The notes below the pieces were generated by a model. The model searched no databases. It saw nothing but the letters and a program-made list of their open reading frames with translations, and was not told the DNA's origin. This document shows, piece by piece, positions 55,876-64,000 of a DNA stretch of 64,000 nt. Made by a program: the position numbers and the translations under genes. Source of the stretch: Dysgonamonadaceae bacterium (GTDB lineage: Bacteria > Bacteroidota > Bacteroidia > Bacteroidales > Azobacteroidaceae); the NCBI GenBank assembly GCA_031260045.1, contig JAIRKO010000039.1:1-64000 (forward strand), given 5' to 3'. Positions within the stretch are counted from its first letter, which is position 1. Each line of letters starts with the position of its first letter.

Positions 55876-57108
55876 ATGAGCGTCAACTGGAAAAAGAATA
55901 CCGCACTGTTTTTGACCGGACAGGCATTGTCCCTCTTCGGCACAATGGTTGTGCAGTATGCCATCCTGTGGCATATAACCCTGAAAACGCAGTCGGGGAC
56001 GATGATGACCCTTATTACGGCGCTTGCCTTTCTCCCCATGTTCTTTATCTCGCCTTTCGCTGGGGTTTGGGCGGACAGGTTTAACCGGAAATACGTCATC
56101 AACCTGTCAGACGGTGCGGTCGCTTTTGTCAGTCTGTTGGCAGCGTTGTTCATTATGGCAGGGTTTGATGGTATTGTCGTTTTGTCATGTTGCACTGTCA
56201 TACGTTCGTTCGGGCAGGGCGTGCAAACGCCGGCTGTCGGCGCGTTTATTCCCGATATTGTCCCGCAGGAATATCTAATGAAAATTAACGGCATGCAAAG
56301 CAGCATACACTCGGTTGTCGCCTTGACTGCTCCAGCGATAAGCGGCGCAATGATGACGGTCGCCCCGCTGGAAATCTTGTTTTTTCTCGACGTCGTTACC
56401 GCCGCTATCGGTATCGGCATCGTGCTGTTTCTGGTCAAAACGCCCGAAAAAACACCGGTTGCGGGAACGCCGGAACATAAAAGCGCGGCGTATTTCCATG
56501 ACTTGAAGGAAGGGATGAAATACATTCGGCGACACGGCTATGTGTTACGCATGATTATTCTTTCCGCCGTATTTTTGTTTTTCTTTGCGCCCGCCGCGAT
56601 TTTAACGCCGCTTCAGGTAACGCGGAACTTCGGCGATGAGGTGTGGCGGCTTTCGGCGATAGAAATTGTTTTTTCTGTCGGCATGATGGCGGGGGGTATT
56701 TTGATTGGCGTGTGGGGCGGGTTCAAAAACCGCATGTATACGATGACGCTTTCCTGCGTTTTGTGCGGCGTGCTGACCGTCTGCTTGGGAATTGCATCCG
56801 ACTTTTTACCGTACCTCGTTATTATGGCACTCTTGGGGATTTCGGTTCCGCTTTGGAATGCGCCGTCGATGGTATTATTGCAAACCACCGTCGAACCGGC
56901 GTTTATGGGGCGGGTGCTGTCGGTTTTCACGATGGTAACCGCTACGACGATGCCGCTGGGCATGGTGGTTTTCGGACCTGTTGCGGATATTATTTCGATA
57001 GATATTATTCTTATCGTGACGGGAGTTGTGGTGGCGTTGCCGGCAATTCCTATGATGACGAGCAGGACGCTTCGCGAGGCGGGGAGGTTAAATACAAATA
57101 GTTTGTAA
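55876..57108 (+). CDS. MFS transporter, MFS_3/MefA-like
   Basis: 410 residues from ATG 55876 ('MSVNWKKNTALFLTGQALSLFGTMVVQYAILWHIT'); a frame open from 55747 begins inside metY and upstream of the promoter. About twelve membrane segments, with the family motif 'PFAGVWADRFNRKYVINLSD' between the second and third segments. The group includes macrolide-type exporters, but the substrate cannot be assigned. It has its own promoter, so a link to the sulfur genes is not required. Confidence 0.87.
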   Translation: MSVNWKKNTALFLTGQALSLFGTMVVQYAILWHITLKTQSGTMMTLITALAFLPMFFISPFAGVWADRFNRKYVINLSDGAVAFVSLLAALFIMAGFDGIVVLSCCTVIRSFGQGVQTPAVGAFIPDIVPQEYLMKINGMQSSIHSVVALTAPAISGAMMTVAPLEILFFLDVVTAAIGIGIVLFLVKTPEKTPVAGTPEHKSAAYFHDLKEGMKYIRRHGYVLRMIILSAVFLFFFAPAAILTPLQVTRNFGDEVWRLSAIEIVFSVGMMAGGILIGVWGGFKNRMYTMTLSCVLCGVLTVCLGIASDFLPYLVIMALLGISVPLWNAPSMVLLQTTVEPAFMGRVLSVFTMVTATTMPLGMVVFGPVADIISIDIILIVTGVVVALPAIPMMTSRTLREAGRLNTNSL

Positions 57109-57113
57109 ATATT

Positions 57114-57434
57114 TCAATCAAGATACTGTGCGCAAGTATGCTTGTTTCCTATGTATCGGATGTAGTAAATATTGTCATCGCAGTTGAAAAACACATACCA
57201 TTGCGTATTGTCGTTCTTTTTGAAGACGGCGTATGACATGTTTTTGCCGTATCGGTTGAAGTATGTGGGGGCGGGCTTTTTGAGTTTGTTGGATATGGAT
57301 GAAATAATATCATGCACTAAGCCGGAAATATAGCTGTCCGCATCGTCATAGAATCCAAAATAATTCTTTTCGTATAGGATTTCCACAAGATCATACAAAA
57401 AATCTTCTACAAAGGAGGAAAAGATTACTTTCAT
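57114..57434 (-). CDS. RelE/ParE-like toxin, copy 1 of a tandem TA duplication
   Basis: 106 residues. The second half ('KKPAPTYFNRYGKNMSYAVFKKNDNTQWYVFFNCDDNIYYIRYIGNKHTCAQYLD') fits a small RelE/ParE-type toxin fold found widely in Bacteroidales. It differs from copy 2 at four of about 55 positions in this half, but at more than half of the first 50 positions. Translation is coupled to its antitoxin by a 4-base overlap. It is convergent with the MFS gene. Confidence 0.8.
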   Translation of the reverse strand: MKVIFSSFVEDFLYDLVEILYEKNYFGFYDDADSYISGLVHDIISSISNKLKKPAPTYFNRYGKNMSYAVFKKNDNTQWYVFFNCDDNIYYIRYIGNKHTCAQYLD

Positions 57435-57646
57435 TTGTCAAAGAGTTTTTTTATTCTTGGTCTAAGTCTTTCTAACAGCTCTTCCCCTGTTATCCCCCGC
57501 CGCAAATCCTCATCGGTAATCGTGCGTTCTTTAACAACCAGATAAATCAACTTTTGACCTCTTTTTATAACGACGTCTTCTTTTTCCGCCAAGTCAAGAT
57601 ATTTCTTTTGCTCGGCTCTTAATTCGGTTGGACTGATAACTACCAT
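57431..57646 (-). CDS. Phd/YefM-like antitoxin, copy 1
   Basis: 71 residues with a Phd-type N-terminus ('VVISPTELRAEQKKYLDLAEKEDVVIKRGQKLIYLVV'). It is nearly identical to copy 2 over the first 57 residues (one difference), but differs at six of the last 14, the toxin-binding end. Promoter TACATTTG (complement 57671-57678) lies 25 bases upstream. It should repress its own promoter and block its toxin. Confidence 0.85.
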   Translation of the reverse strand: MVVISPTELRAEQKKYLDLAEKEDVVIKRGQKLIYLVVKERTITDEDLRRGITGEELLERLRPRIKKLFDK

Positions 57647-57670
57647 AATTTATTATTTTTATTTCGGTTG

Positions 57671-57678
57671 CAAATGTA
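57671..57678 (-). promoter_or_regulatory. Promoter of TA copy 1, -7 element TACATTTG
   Basis: The reverse complement of 57671-57678 is TACATTTG. The same sequence and spacing recur before copy 2 at 58248-58255. Confidence 0.6.
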
Positions 57679-57690
57679 CATAAAAATGTT

Positions 57691-58011
57691 TTAGTCAAGA
57701 TATTGTGCGCAAGTATGGTTGTTTCCTATGTATCGGATGTAGTAAATATCGTCATCGCGGTTGAAAAACACATACCATTGTGTATTGTCGTTCTTTTTGA
57801 AGATGGCGTATGACATGTTTTTGCCGTATCGGTTGAAATATGTGGGAGCAGGCTTTTTAGACTTGTTCCGTATGCCATACTCAATGTCATCAATCAAAGC
57901 GTCAACATATTGATACGCACTTTCTTTCAATCCAAAATATTCTTTATCGTAAAGGATATCTACAAGTTGCGATAAATATTCTTCAACTTCCAAATCAAAG
58001 ACAACTTTCAT
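57691..58011 (-). CDS. RelE/ParE-like toxin, copy 2
   Basis: 106 residues, the same length as copy 1. The N-terminal half ('VVFDLEVEEYLSQLVDILYDKEYFGLKESAYQYVDALIDDIEYGI') has diverged strongly, while the C-terminal half is almost the same. The start overlaps its antitoxin by 4 bases. Both copies look intact. Confidence 0.8.
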   Translation of the reverse strand: MKVVFDLEVEEYLSQLVDILYDKEYFGLKESAYQYVDALIDDIEYGIRNKSKKPAPTYFNRYGKNMSYAIFKKNDNTQWYVFFNRDDDIYYIRYIGNNHTCAQYLD

Positions 58012-58223
58012 TTATCAAACAATTTATCAATACGTTTGTGCATTCGTCTTTTCAATTCTTCCCCTGTTATCCCCCGCCGCAAATCCTCATCGGTAATTGT
58101 GCGCTCCTTAACAACCAGATGAATCAATTTTTGACCTCTCTTTATAACGACGTCTTCTTTTTCCGCCAAGTCAAGATATTTCTTTTGCTCGGCTCTTAAT
58201 TCGGTTGGACTGATAACTACCAT
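58008..58223 (-). CDS. Phd/YefM-like antitoxin, copy 2
   Basis: 71 residues. Only one residue differs from copy 1 in the first 57, but the C-terminus reads 'EELKRRMHKRIDKLFDK' instead of 'EELLERLRPRIKKLFDK'. The promoter is at complement 58248-58255. The repeat unit (antitoxin plus toxin) is 577 bases. Confidence 0.85.
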   Translation of the reverse strand: MVVISPTELRAEQKKYLDLAEKEDVVIKRGQKLIHLVVKERTITDEDLRRGITGEELKRRMHKRIDKLFDK

Positions 58224-58247
58224 AATTTGTTATTTTTAATTTCGATT

Positions 58248-58255
58248 GCAAATGT
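58248..58255 (-). promoter_or_regulatory. Promoter of TA copy 2, -7 element TACATTTG
   Basis: The reverse complement of 58248-58255 is TACATTTG, 24 bases before antitoxin copy 2. Confidence 0.6.
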
Positions 58256-58333
58256 ACATAAAAATGTGTGTGTTGCGAAATTTTTATATTTTGGGGTGTT
58301 TAACTCCACCGCGTCTTTGCGAAAAAGTGCGCT

Positions 58334-58360
58334 GTCATTGCGGGCGTAGCGAAGTAATCC
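58334..58360. repeat. REP-like element GTCATTGCGGGCGTAGCGAAGTAATCC
   Basis: A single degenerate copy of the same family as 1874-1901, in the gap between TA copy 2 and lon. Confidence 0.65.
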
Positions 58361-58376
58361 GAACCTGCGCTATAAA

Positions 58377-58405
58377 AATTTTCATGTAATTCTGGCATGA
58401 AAATT
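58377..58405. promoter_or_regulatory. Inverted repeat upstream of lon, CIRCE-like architecture
   Basis: AATTTTCATG (58377-58386), a 9-base spacer, then CATGAAAATT (58396-58405): perfect 10-bp arms ending 38 bases before the lon ATG. The heat-shock CIRCE operator has 9-bp arms with a 9-base spacer but a different sequence (TTAGCACTC). It is a candidate repressor site for lon. Confidence 0.5.
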
Positions 58406-58443
58406 GACCGTAAAAAGAAGCAATTTAGATTGATATATTATTT

Positions 58444-60849
58444 ATGGACGATTATATAACTCAACAAATGGAGGTAAGTATTGAAAATAAACCCGTTACA
58501 AAAGAAGAATTGGCTACCGAACACGCCATCCTGCCGCTAAAAAACATGATGTTTTTTCCTGGAATACCTACGCCGATACACATCGGTCGTTCAAAATCCC
58601 AGAAATTAATCCGAGAAATCAGCAAACGGGGCGAAATAATCGGCATTTTCTGCCAAAAAGACGGAAACAAAGACGACCCCGATTTTGACGACTTATATCC
58701 CGTTGGCGTTGTCGTGAGGGGAATTAATATCGTGAAGGAAGACGAAGACGGGATGTCGGTGTTGCTGGTTGGAACCAATCGGGTGCGCTTAAAATCGGTC
58801 GCCTCGCAAGAGCCGTATTTGAAAGGCAAGTTTTCTTTATTGCATGACATTTATCCGCCGAAATCCGACCGCGAATATAAGGAACAACTCAAATCAATCA
58901 CGGAAATCACCATCCGGATGCTTCACGAAAAAATGGGCGTGCCGGAGTTTATACTCGATTCGCTCAGAAAAGCCACTGATGCAGGATTTGTGATTAATCT
59001 GGCTTTTTCAGCCATCGAAGCCGAACTCGAACAAAAACAGGAGGTACTTGCCTTAGACGATGTGAAAGAACGCATGAACAAACTGCTTACTTTAATCGAC
59101 AAGGAGGTGCAACTGCTTGAAATCAAGTCTTCCATCCGCCGCAAAACGCAAGTCGACATCAACAAGCAGCAACGGGAATATTTCCTGCAACAGGAAATGA
59201 AAAATATACAGGAAGCGCTCGGTGGGAATATCCACGACATTAGAATAAAGGAGATTAAAGAAAAAGCCGGCAAGCTGAAGTTTACGTCCGAACAGCGTTC
59301 CGTATTTGAAAACGAATTGCAGAAACTGGAACGTTTGCATCCCCACTCGCCGGATTATTCAACGCAAATGGAATATGTTCAATGTATTGTCTCTTTGCCG
59401 TGGAATAGTTACACCAAAGATAATTTCAACCTGACGCGGGCGAAAAAAATCCTTGATAAAGACCATTTCGGTTTGGATAAAGTGAAAGAACGTATTATCG
59501 AACATTTGGCGGTGTTGAAACTGAAAGGGGATATGAAATCGCCGATTATTTGCCTGTACGGTCCTCCGGGAGTGGGAAAAACTTCGCTGGGGAAATCGGT
59601 TGCGGAGGCTTTGAACCGCAAATATGTCAGGATATCGCTGGGCGGATTGCATGATGAAGCGGAAATTCGCGGTCATCGCCGCACCTACATCGGGGCTATG
59701 CCGGGGCGGATTATCCAAGGCATACGGAAAGCCGGTTCGTCTAATCCGGTGATTATTTTGGACGAGATAGACAAGGTCGGACATGATTACAAAGGCGATC
59801 CGGGCGCGGCGCTTCTGGAAGTGCTTGACCCCGAACAGAATGTTGCGTTTCACGATAATTATTTGGACATTGATTTTGATTTGTCGAAAGCGCTTTTCAT
59901 TACCACCGCCAACGCCCTGAATACGATTTCCCAGCCTTTGTTAGACAGGATGGAACTGATTGAAGTGAGCGGTTATATTCCGGAAGAAAAATTGCAAATC
60001 GCTCAAAAACACTTGATACCGCGCCAAATGGAAATGCACGGGATTTCCAAAGGCTTGTTCGACATTTCCAAAAAAGCCCTGAACGCTTTGATTAAATCCT
60101 ACACGCGGGAATCGGGCGTTAGGGAATTAAACAAGAAGTTGGCAAAAATTATGCGGAAAATTGCGCGCGCCATAGCGGAAGAGGCGGAATATCCCGCAAA
60201 ATTAAGCGCCGACGATTTGTTTACCTATATGGGCGCCGTCGAATATTCCAAAGATAAATATCAGGGCAACGATTATGCGGGCGTAGTAACCGGCTTGGCG
60301 TGGACGGCGGCGGGCGGCGAAATCCTGCTTGTGGAAACGAGTTTGAGCAAAGGCAAAGGGGCGAAATTGACATTGACCGGCAATTTGGGCGAGGTTATGA
60401 AAGAATCTGCCGTATTGTCGTTGGAATACATCAAGGCGCACGCTTCGCAGCTCAATATTCCCATCGGCGTTTTCGAGAAATGGAATGTACATCTGCATGT
60501 ACCTGAAGGCGCTATCCCTAAAGACGGTCCCAGCGCGGGTATCACGATGACGACTTCCATTGCTTCCGCTTTCACCCAACGGAAAATACGCGCCAACGTA
60601 GCCATGACGGGCGAGATGACGTTGCGCGGAAAAGTCTTGCCTGTAGGCGGGATTAAGGAAAAAATCATGGCGGCTAAACGCGCCGGAATTACCAATATTA
60701 TCCTCAGCAAAGAAAATAAAAGGAACATTGACGAAATCAATGCAGTTTACCTGAAAGGCTTGCAGTTTCATTATGTCGACGACATCCGGGAGGTGTTGGA
60801 TTTTGCTTTGTTGAAGGAGAAAGTGGGGCAGCCTTTGGAGGTTGGTTGA
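58444..60849 (+). CDS. lon: ATP-dependent protease Lon
   Basis: 801 residues. The N-terminal LON substrate domain ('[25 protein letters not shown]') is followed by a helical region, the AAA+ module with Walker A '[18 protein letters not shown]' (about 373) and Walker B '[11 protein letters not shown]', and the protease domain. The catalytic Ser is in '[11 protein letters not shown]' (about 697) and the Lys in '[15 protein letters not shown]' (about 738). It degrades misfolded and regulatory proteins, including many antitoxins; two TA pairs lie directly upstream. An inverted repeat upstream may control it. Confidence 0.97.
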   Translation: MDDYITQQMEVSIENKPVTKEELATEHAILPLKNMMFFPGIPTPIHIGRSKSQKLIREISKRGEIIGIFCQKDGNKDDPDFDDLYPVGVVVRGINIVKEDEDGMSVLLVGTNRVRLKSVASQEPYLKGKFSLLHDIYPPKSDREYKEQLKSITEITIRMLHEKMGVPEFILDSLRKATDAGFVINLAFSAIEAELEQKQEVLALDDVKERMNKLLTLIDKEVQLLEIKSSIRRKTQVDINKQQREYFLQQEMKNIQEALGGNIHDIRIKEIKEKAGKLKFTSEQRSVFENELQKLERLHPHSPDYSTQMEYVQCIVSLPWNSYTKDNFNLTRAKKILDKDHFGLDKVKERIIEHLAVLKLKGDMKSPIICLYGPPGVGKTSLGKSVAEALNRKYVRISLGGLHDEAEIRGHRRTYIGAMPGRIIQGIRKAGSSNPVIILDEIDKVGHDYKGDPGAALLEVLDPEQNVAFHDNYLDIDFDLSKALFITTANALNTISQPLLDRMELIEVSGYIPEEKLQIAQKHLIPRQMEMHGISKGLFDISKKALNALIKSYTRESGVRELNKKLAKIMRKIARAIAEEAEYPAKLSADDLFTYMGAVEYSKDKYQGNDYAGVVTGLAWTAAGGEILLVETSLSKGKGAKLTLTGNLGEVMKESAVLSLEYIKAHASQLNIPIGVFEKWNVHLHVPEGAIPKDGPSAGITMTTSIASAFTQRKIRANVAMTGEMTLRGKVLPVGGIKEKIMAAKRAGITNIILSKENKRNIDEINAVYLKGLQFHYVDDIREVLDFALLKEKVGQPLEVG

Positions 60850-60931
60850 TATATAGGCGCGGGATGACGGGCTTTTGAAGCGAGTGATGGGTTTTCACGA
60901 TGACGTGTGCGGTAATTTCTCCCCGCAACAA

Positions 60932-60963
60932 TTTGAAATGTACTCAAATTTTACGTAAGTTTG
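60932..60963 (+). promoter_or_regulatory. xseB-ispD-recG promoter: -33 TTTG and -7 TAAGTTTG
   Basis: TTTG at 60932-60935 and TAAGTTTG at 60956-60963 with a 20-base spacer, the best complete Bacteroidetes promoter in the window. It is 24 bases before xseB. The preceding bases 60857-60915 carry degenerate GGGATGACGGGCT repeat words. Confidence 0.7.
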
Positions 60964-60987
60964 CGCCAAAATTACATAAAATAAACT

Positions 60988-61185
60988 ATGCCCGCAAAAG
61001 ACTTGTCATACAAAGAAGCATATTCCCGTCTGGAACAAATCCAACAGATGATTGAAAGCAACCAATTAGATGTGGACGATTTAAATGAACGTTTGAAAGA
61101 AGTATCCGCTTTGTTAAAAATTTGCAGGGATAAACTTTTCCTTGCCGACGAAGAAACAAAAAAAATACTGGACACAATCGAATGA
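60988..61185 (+). CDS. xseB: Exodeoxyribonuclease VII small subunit
   Basis: 65 residues, all helical, with the family pattern 'SYKEAYSRLEQIQQMIESNQLDVDDLNERLKEVSALLKICRDKL'. XseB binds XseA to form the bidirectional single-strand exonuclease. xseA is not next to it; the gene instead leads a unit with ispD (4-base ATGA overlap) and recG. Confidence 0.92.
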   Translation: MPAKDLSYKEAYSRLEQIQQMIESNQLDVDDLNERLKEVSALLKICRDKLFLADEETKKILDTIE

Positions 61186-61892
61186 ACGGGCGGGATAAAT
61201 ATGCGATTATCGTTGCCGGAGGAAAGGGACTGCGGATGGGCGGGGATATTCCCAAGCAATTTATGCTGTTGGAAAACCGTCCGGTGTTAATGCACGCCAT
61301 CCAAGCTTTTTACGGTTACGACTCTACCATTCGTATTTTTCTTGTTTTGCCTCATGAACAAAAAGAGTATTGGGAAAAACTTTGCGCCGAATACGCCTTT
61401 TCCGTTCCACACCAAACCGTTTTGGGTGGGGCGACCCGTTTCCATTCGGTAAAAAACGGCTTGGCGGCAATCGAACAATCATTACACGACAAGGAACACA
61501 ACGCTTTAATCGGCGTTCACGACGGAGTTCGCCCGCTGGTCGACAGGGAATTGATAGCTGCCGTTTATGACCTTGCGGATAGCGATATCGCCGCCTTTCC
61601 CGCCATTCCGGTCGTCGATTCGATGCGGAAACTTACCGCCGATCGCCAAACAACCTTTTCCGTCGACCGCTCCGAATATTTTCTTGTGCAAACGCCGCAA
61701 GTTTTCAAGGCTGATGCGCTGTTTGCAGCCTACCGGCAGGACTACGATTCCCGCTTTACCGACGATGTATCGGTTGTGGAAGCGTCGGGAATTTGCCGCC
61801 CCGTGCGGGTTGAAGGTCGCCGCGAAAACATTAAGATAACGACGCTCGCCGATTTAACGCTTGCCCAAGCCCTCATGCAATGCAGGATTTAA
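61182..61892 (+). CDS. ispD: 2-C-methyl-D-erythritol 4-phosphate cytidylyltransferase
   Basis: 236 residues. The nucleotide-binding loop is 'AIIVAGGKGLRMGGDIPKQFMLLENRPVLMHAI', followed by 'VLGGATRFHSVKNGL', 'VHDGVRPLVD', 'FPAIPVVDSMRK' and 'TDDVSVVEASG'. It makes CDP-methylerythritol in the non-mevalonate isoprenoid pathway. It overlaps xseB by 4 bases and recG by 13. Confidence 0.96.
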   Translation: MNGRDKYAIIVAGGKGLRMGGDIPKQFMLLENRPVLMHAIQAFYGYDSTIRIFLVLPHEQKEYWEKLCAEYAFSVPHQTVLGGATRFHSVKNGLAAIEQSLHDKEHNALIGVHDGVRPLVDRELIAAVYDLADSDIAAFPAIPVVDSMRKLTADRQTTFSVDRSEYFLVQTPQVFKADALFAAYRQDYDSRFTDDVSVVEASGICRPVRVEGRRENIKITTLADLTLAQALMQCRI

Positions 61893-63979
61893 GCGCTCAA
61901 AATATCATGTATTTGCAGGGAATTGGTCCCCGAAAAGCCGATGTCCTGCAAACTGAAATCCATGTTTCTTCGTGGGAAGATATGCTCTATTATTTTCCCT
62001 ACAAATATATCGACCGGAGCAAGATTTTCAAAATCAGGGAAATAGACGGGAATATGCCTTATATTCAACTGAAGGGGAAAATTCGTCGTTACGAAGCAGC
62101 CGGCGAAGGACGCAAACGCCGCCTGACCGCCGTTTTTTACGACGACACGGGAACGGTTGATCTGGTTTGGTTTCAAAACATTAAATCCATCCAAAACGCT
62201 TATAAGCCGGAAACGGAATATATTCTGTTCGGTAAACCGGCGTTTTTCAACGGCAGAATTAATATCGCCCATCCCGAATTAGAAACGGAAGACCGGTTTT
62301 TCAACGGCGAAGTAGGTGTTCAGGGACAGTACAATACGACCGAAAAAATGAAGAATGTTTTTCTTCATTCGCGCGCCCTCCAACGCATCATTACGACTAT
62401 CCTCGAAACGCTGAAAGAGCCGCTTCCGGAAACGCTTCCCGGCGAAATTACCGCCCGCGCGGGACTGGTTTCCTTAGACGAGGCGATTCGCAACATCCAT
62501 TTTCCCGCTTCGCCGACTGCTTTGCGCAAGGCGCAATTCCGCCTTAAATTTGAAGAACTGTTTTATTTGCAACTCAATATTTTGCAGGTTACGAAATATC
62601 GCGAAAAACGTTTGGGCGGCTTTTGTTTTACCGTTGTCGGCGATTTTTTTAACCGATTTTACCGCGAGAATTTACCGTTTGAACTGACCGGCGCACAAAA
62701 ACGGGTGGTCAAAGAAATCCGCCGCGACATGAACAGCGGGCGGCAAATGAACCGCTTGCTGCAAGGCGACGTGGGAAGCGGGAAAACGCTGATTGCCCTG
62801 CTTTCCATCCTGATTGCGCTGGACAACGGTTTTCAGGCAGCCTTGATGGCGCCGACCGAAATACTTGCCAACCAACATTTTGAAACCATATCGCAATTGG
62901 TAGCGGGTTTGGGCGTTGAGGTGCGCCTGCTGACCGGTTCTTCAAAAAAAAAGGAGCGGGACGCCATTCTTCCTGCCGTCCAAAACGGCGATATTCACGT
63001 GCTTATCGGCACGCACGCATTGATTGAAGATACGGTTGTTTTTTCCAATCTGGGTTTGGTTGTGGTTGACGAACAGCATCGTTTCGGGGTGGCTCAACGG
63101 GCGAAACTTTGGGAAAAGAATACTGTGCCGCCACATGTTCTGGTGATGACCGCAACCCCGATTCCGCGCACGCTTGCGATGACCCTTTACGGCGATTTGG
63201 ACGTTTCGGTGATCGACGAACTTCCGCCCGGTCGCAAGCCCGTCAAAACGATTCATATTTACAGCGCCAAACGCAACAAACTGTATCATTCCGTCCGTCG
63301 GCAGTTGCAGGAGGGGCGGCAGGCGTACATCGTTTATCCCCTGATTGAGGAAAGCGAAACGATGGATTTGAAAAACCTGACGGCGGGCTTTGAAACCACA
63401 AAGGAAATTTTCCCCGAATACCGCGTTTCGATGGTACACGGAAGGATGAAAGCGGCGGAAAAAGACGCCGAAATGCAGAAATTTGTCACCGGCGAAACGC
63501 AAATCATGGTTGCGACAACGGTGATTGAAGTCGGGGTGAACGTTCCCAACGCTTCGGTAATGATTATCGAAAACGCCGAACGGTTTGGACTTGCGCAATT
63601 GCATCAGTTGCGGGGTAGGGTAGGGCGGGGCGCCGATCAATCGTTCTGTATCTTGCTTACCAACTACGAATTATCCGAAAACACCCGCCGCCGCATCGCC
63701 ATCATGACGGAAACCAACGACGGATTTGTGATTGCCGAAGAGGATTTGAAACTGCGTGGACCCGGCGATATCGACGGAACCCAGCAGAGCGGGATTGCTT
63801 TTAACCTCCACATTGCCGATTTGGCGCACGACGGACAGATTCTCACCATCGCCCGCGATCTTGCCTGCGAAATCCTTGCAGACGACCCGACGCTCCAAAA
63901 GCCCGAAAACGAACTGCTAATCAGGCAGTTGAAGAAACTGAACCGGCAGAAACAGGCGGGATGGTTTATGATTAGTTGA
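61880..63979 (+). CDS. recG: ATP-dependent DNA helicase RecG
   Basis: 699 residues. The N-terminal wedge/OB domain opens 'NIMYLQGIGPRKADVLQTEI' and includes 'VDLVWFQNIKSIQ'. The helicase core has motif I 'LLQGDVGSGKTLIALLSIL' (about 297), motif II 'VVDEQHRFGVAQRAKL' (about 397), 'VLVMTATPIPRTLAMTLYGDLDVSVIDELPPGR', and motif VI 'QLRGRVGRG'. The ending matches the RecG C-terminal region ('RGPGDIDGTQQSG'). It reverses stalled forks and branch-migrates Holliday junctions. The gene is complete, ending 21 bases from the window edge. Confidence 0.97.
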   Translation: MQDLSAQNIMYLQGIGPRKADVLQTEIHVSSWEDMLYYFPYKYIDRSKIFKIREIDGNMPYIQLKGKIRRYEAAGEGRKRRLTAVFYDDTGTVDLVWFQNIKSIQNAYKPETEYILFGKPAFFNGRINIAHPELETEDRFFNGEVGVQGQYNTTEKMKNVFLHSRALQRIITTILETLKEPLPETLPGEITARAGLVSLDEAIRNIHFPASPTALRKAQFRLKFEELFYLQLNILQVTKYREKRLGGFCFTVVGDFFNRFYRENLPFELTGAQKRVVKEIRRDMNSGRQMNRLLQGDVGSGKTLIALLSILIALDNGFQAALMAPTEILANQHFETISQLVAGLGVEVRLLTGSSKKKERDAILPAVQNGDIHVLIGTHALIEDTVVFSNLGLVVVDEQHRFGVAQRAKLWEKNTVPPHVLVMTATPIPRTLAMTLYGDLDVSVIDELPPGRKPVKTIHIYSAKRNKLYHSVRRQLQEGRQAYIVYPLIEESETMDLKNLTAGFETTKEIFPEYRVSMVHGRMKAAEKDAEMQKFVTGETQIMVATTVIEVGVNVPNASVMIIENAERFGLAQLHQLRGRVGRGADQSFCILLTNYELSENTRRRIAIMTETNDGFVIAEEDLKLRGPGDIDGTQQSGIAFNLHIADLAHDGQILTIARDLACEILADDPTLQKPENELLIRQLKKLNRQKQAGWFMIS

Positions 63980-64000
63980 AAAGCCCGTCGCACCGTACAC

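Noticed and set aside
60857-60915. Possible terminator after lon
   Set aside because: It contains repeat words (GGGATGACGGGCT) but no clean stem with a T-run.

Overview
The window comes from the chromosome of a Bacteroidetes bacterium, most likely of the order Bacteroidales. The evidence is a SusC/SusD pair, two secreted proteins with type IX secretion (T9SS) C-terminal domains, lysine synthesis by the LL-diaminopimelate aminotransferase route, an M20 acetylornithine/acetylcitrulline deacetylase, and many Bacteroidetes-type promoters (-7 element TAnnTTTG) about 7 to 100 bases upstream of genes. Three tRNA genes are present, all for arginine (CCU, CCG, UCU). No rRNA, CRISPR array or complete mobile element is seen.

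Layout. 1-2.7 kb is a scarred accessory edge: a YoeB-type toxin-antitoxin (TA) pair, a tyrosine-recombinase fragment, a TupA-like ATP-grasp fragment and two small unknown genes. 2.9-11.4 kb holds a low-complexity secreted protein, a FadL-type porin, an ECF sigma factor with its small partner, a glycosyltransferase, an acyl-CoA synthetase, lptC and an outer-membrane protein. 11.5-22.4 kb is housekeeping: dapF-dapL, a GH29 fucosidase, a DnaQ-like exonuclease, dnaN, thiS and a tandem TenI-ThiE fusion, an ABC-2 exporter, trmB and a tRNA. 22.7-27.2 kb is one giant T9SS-exported protein. 27.3-32.3 kb has an M20 deacetylase, a Wzi-like protein, a lipocalin-like lipoprotein and PiT phosphate transport with its DUF47 partner. 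33.1-42.0 kb is a complete phosphate module read on the minus strand: porin, pstS, pstC, pstA, pstB, phoU, a lone MNT nucleotidyltransferase, phoB and phoR. A PHO-box-like 11-bp direct repeat lies upstream of the porin. 42.1-44.9 kb has a decayed VapBC locus, a BtuB-like receptor and a 42-bp tandem repeat. 45.0-57.1 kb looks like an organosulfur uptake and assimilation locus (SusCD, an SsuABC/TauABC-type transporter, O-acetylhomoserine sulfhydrylase, an MFS transporter), interrupted by a TA islet with a GNAT toxin. 57.1-58.2 kb is a tandemly duplicated TA pair. 58.4-64 kb is lon, then xseB-ispD-recG.

The most striking non-coding feature is the density of intergenic palindromes. They fall into several families: TTAAGAACTAAGA-type, GTCATTGCG-type REP/REPIN-like, GTTACGAGTTAC-type, ACGCGAAGGCGC-type and others. 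Several supply the stop codons of neighbouring genes. Five or six TA modules, intact or broken, lie within 58 kb.
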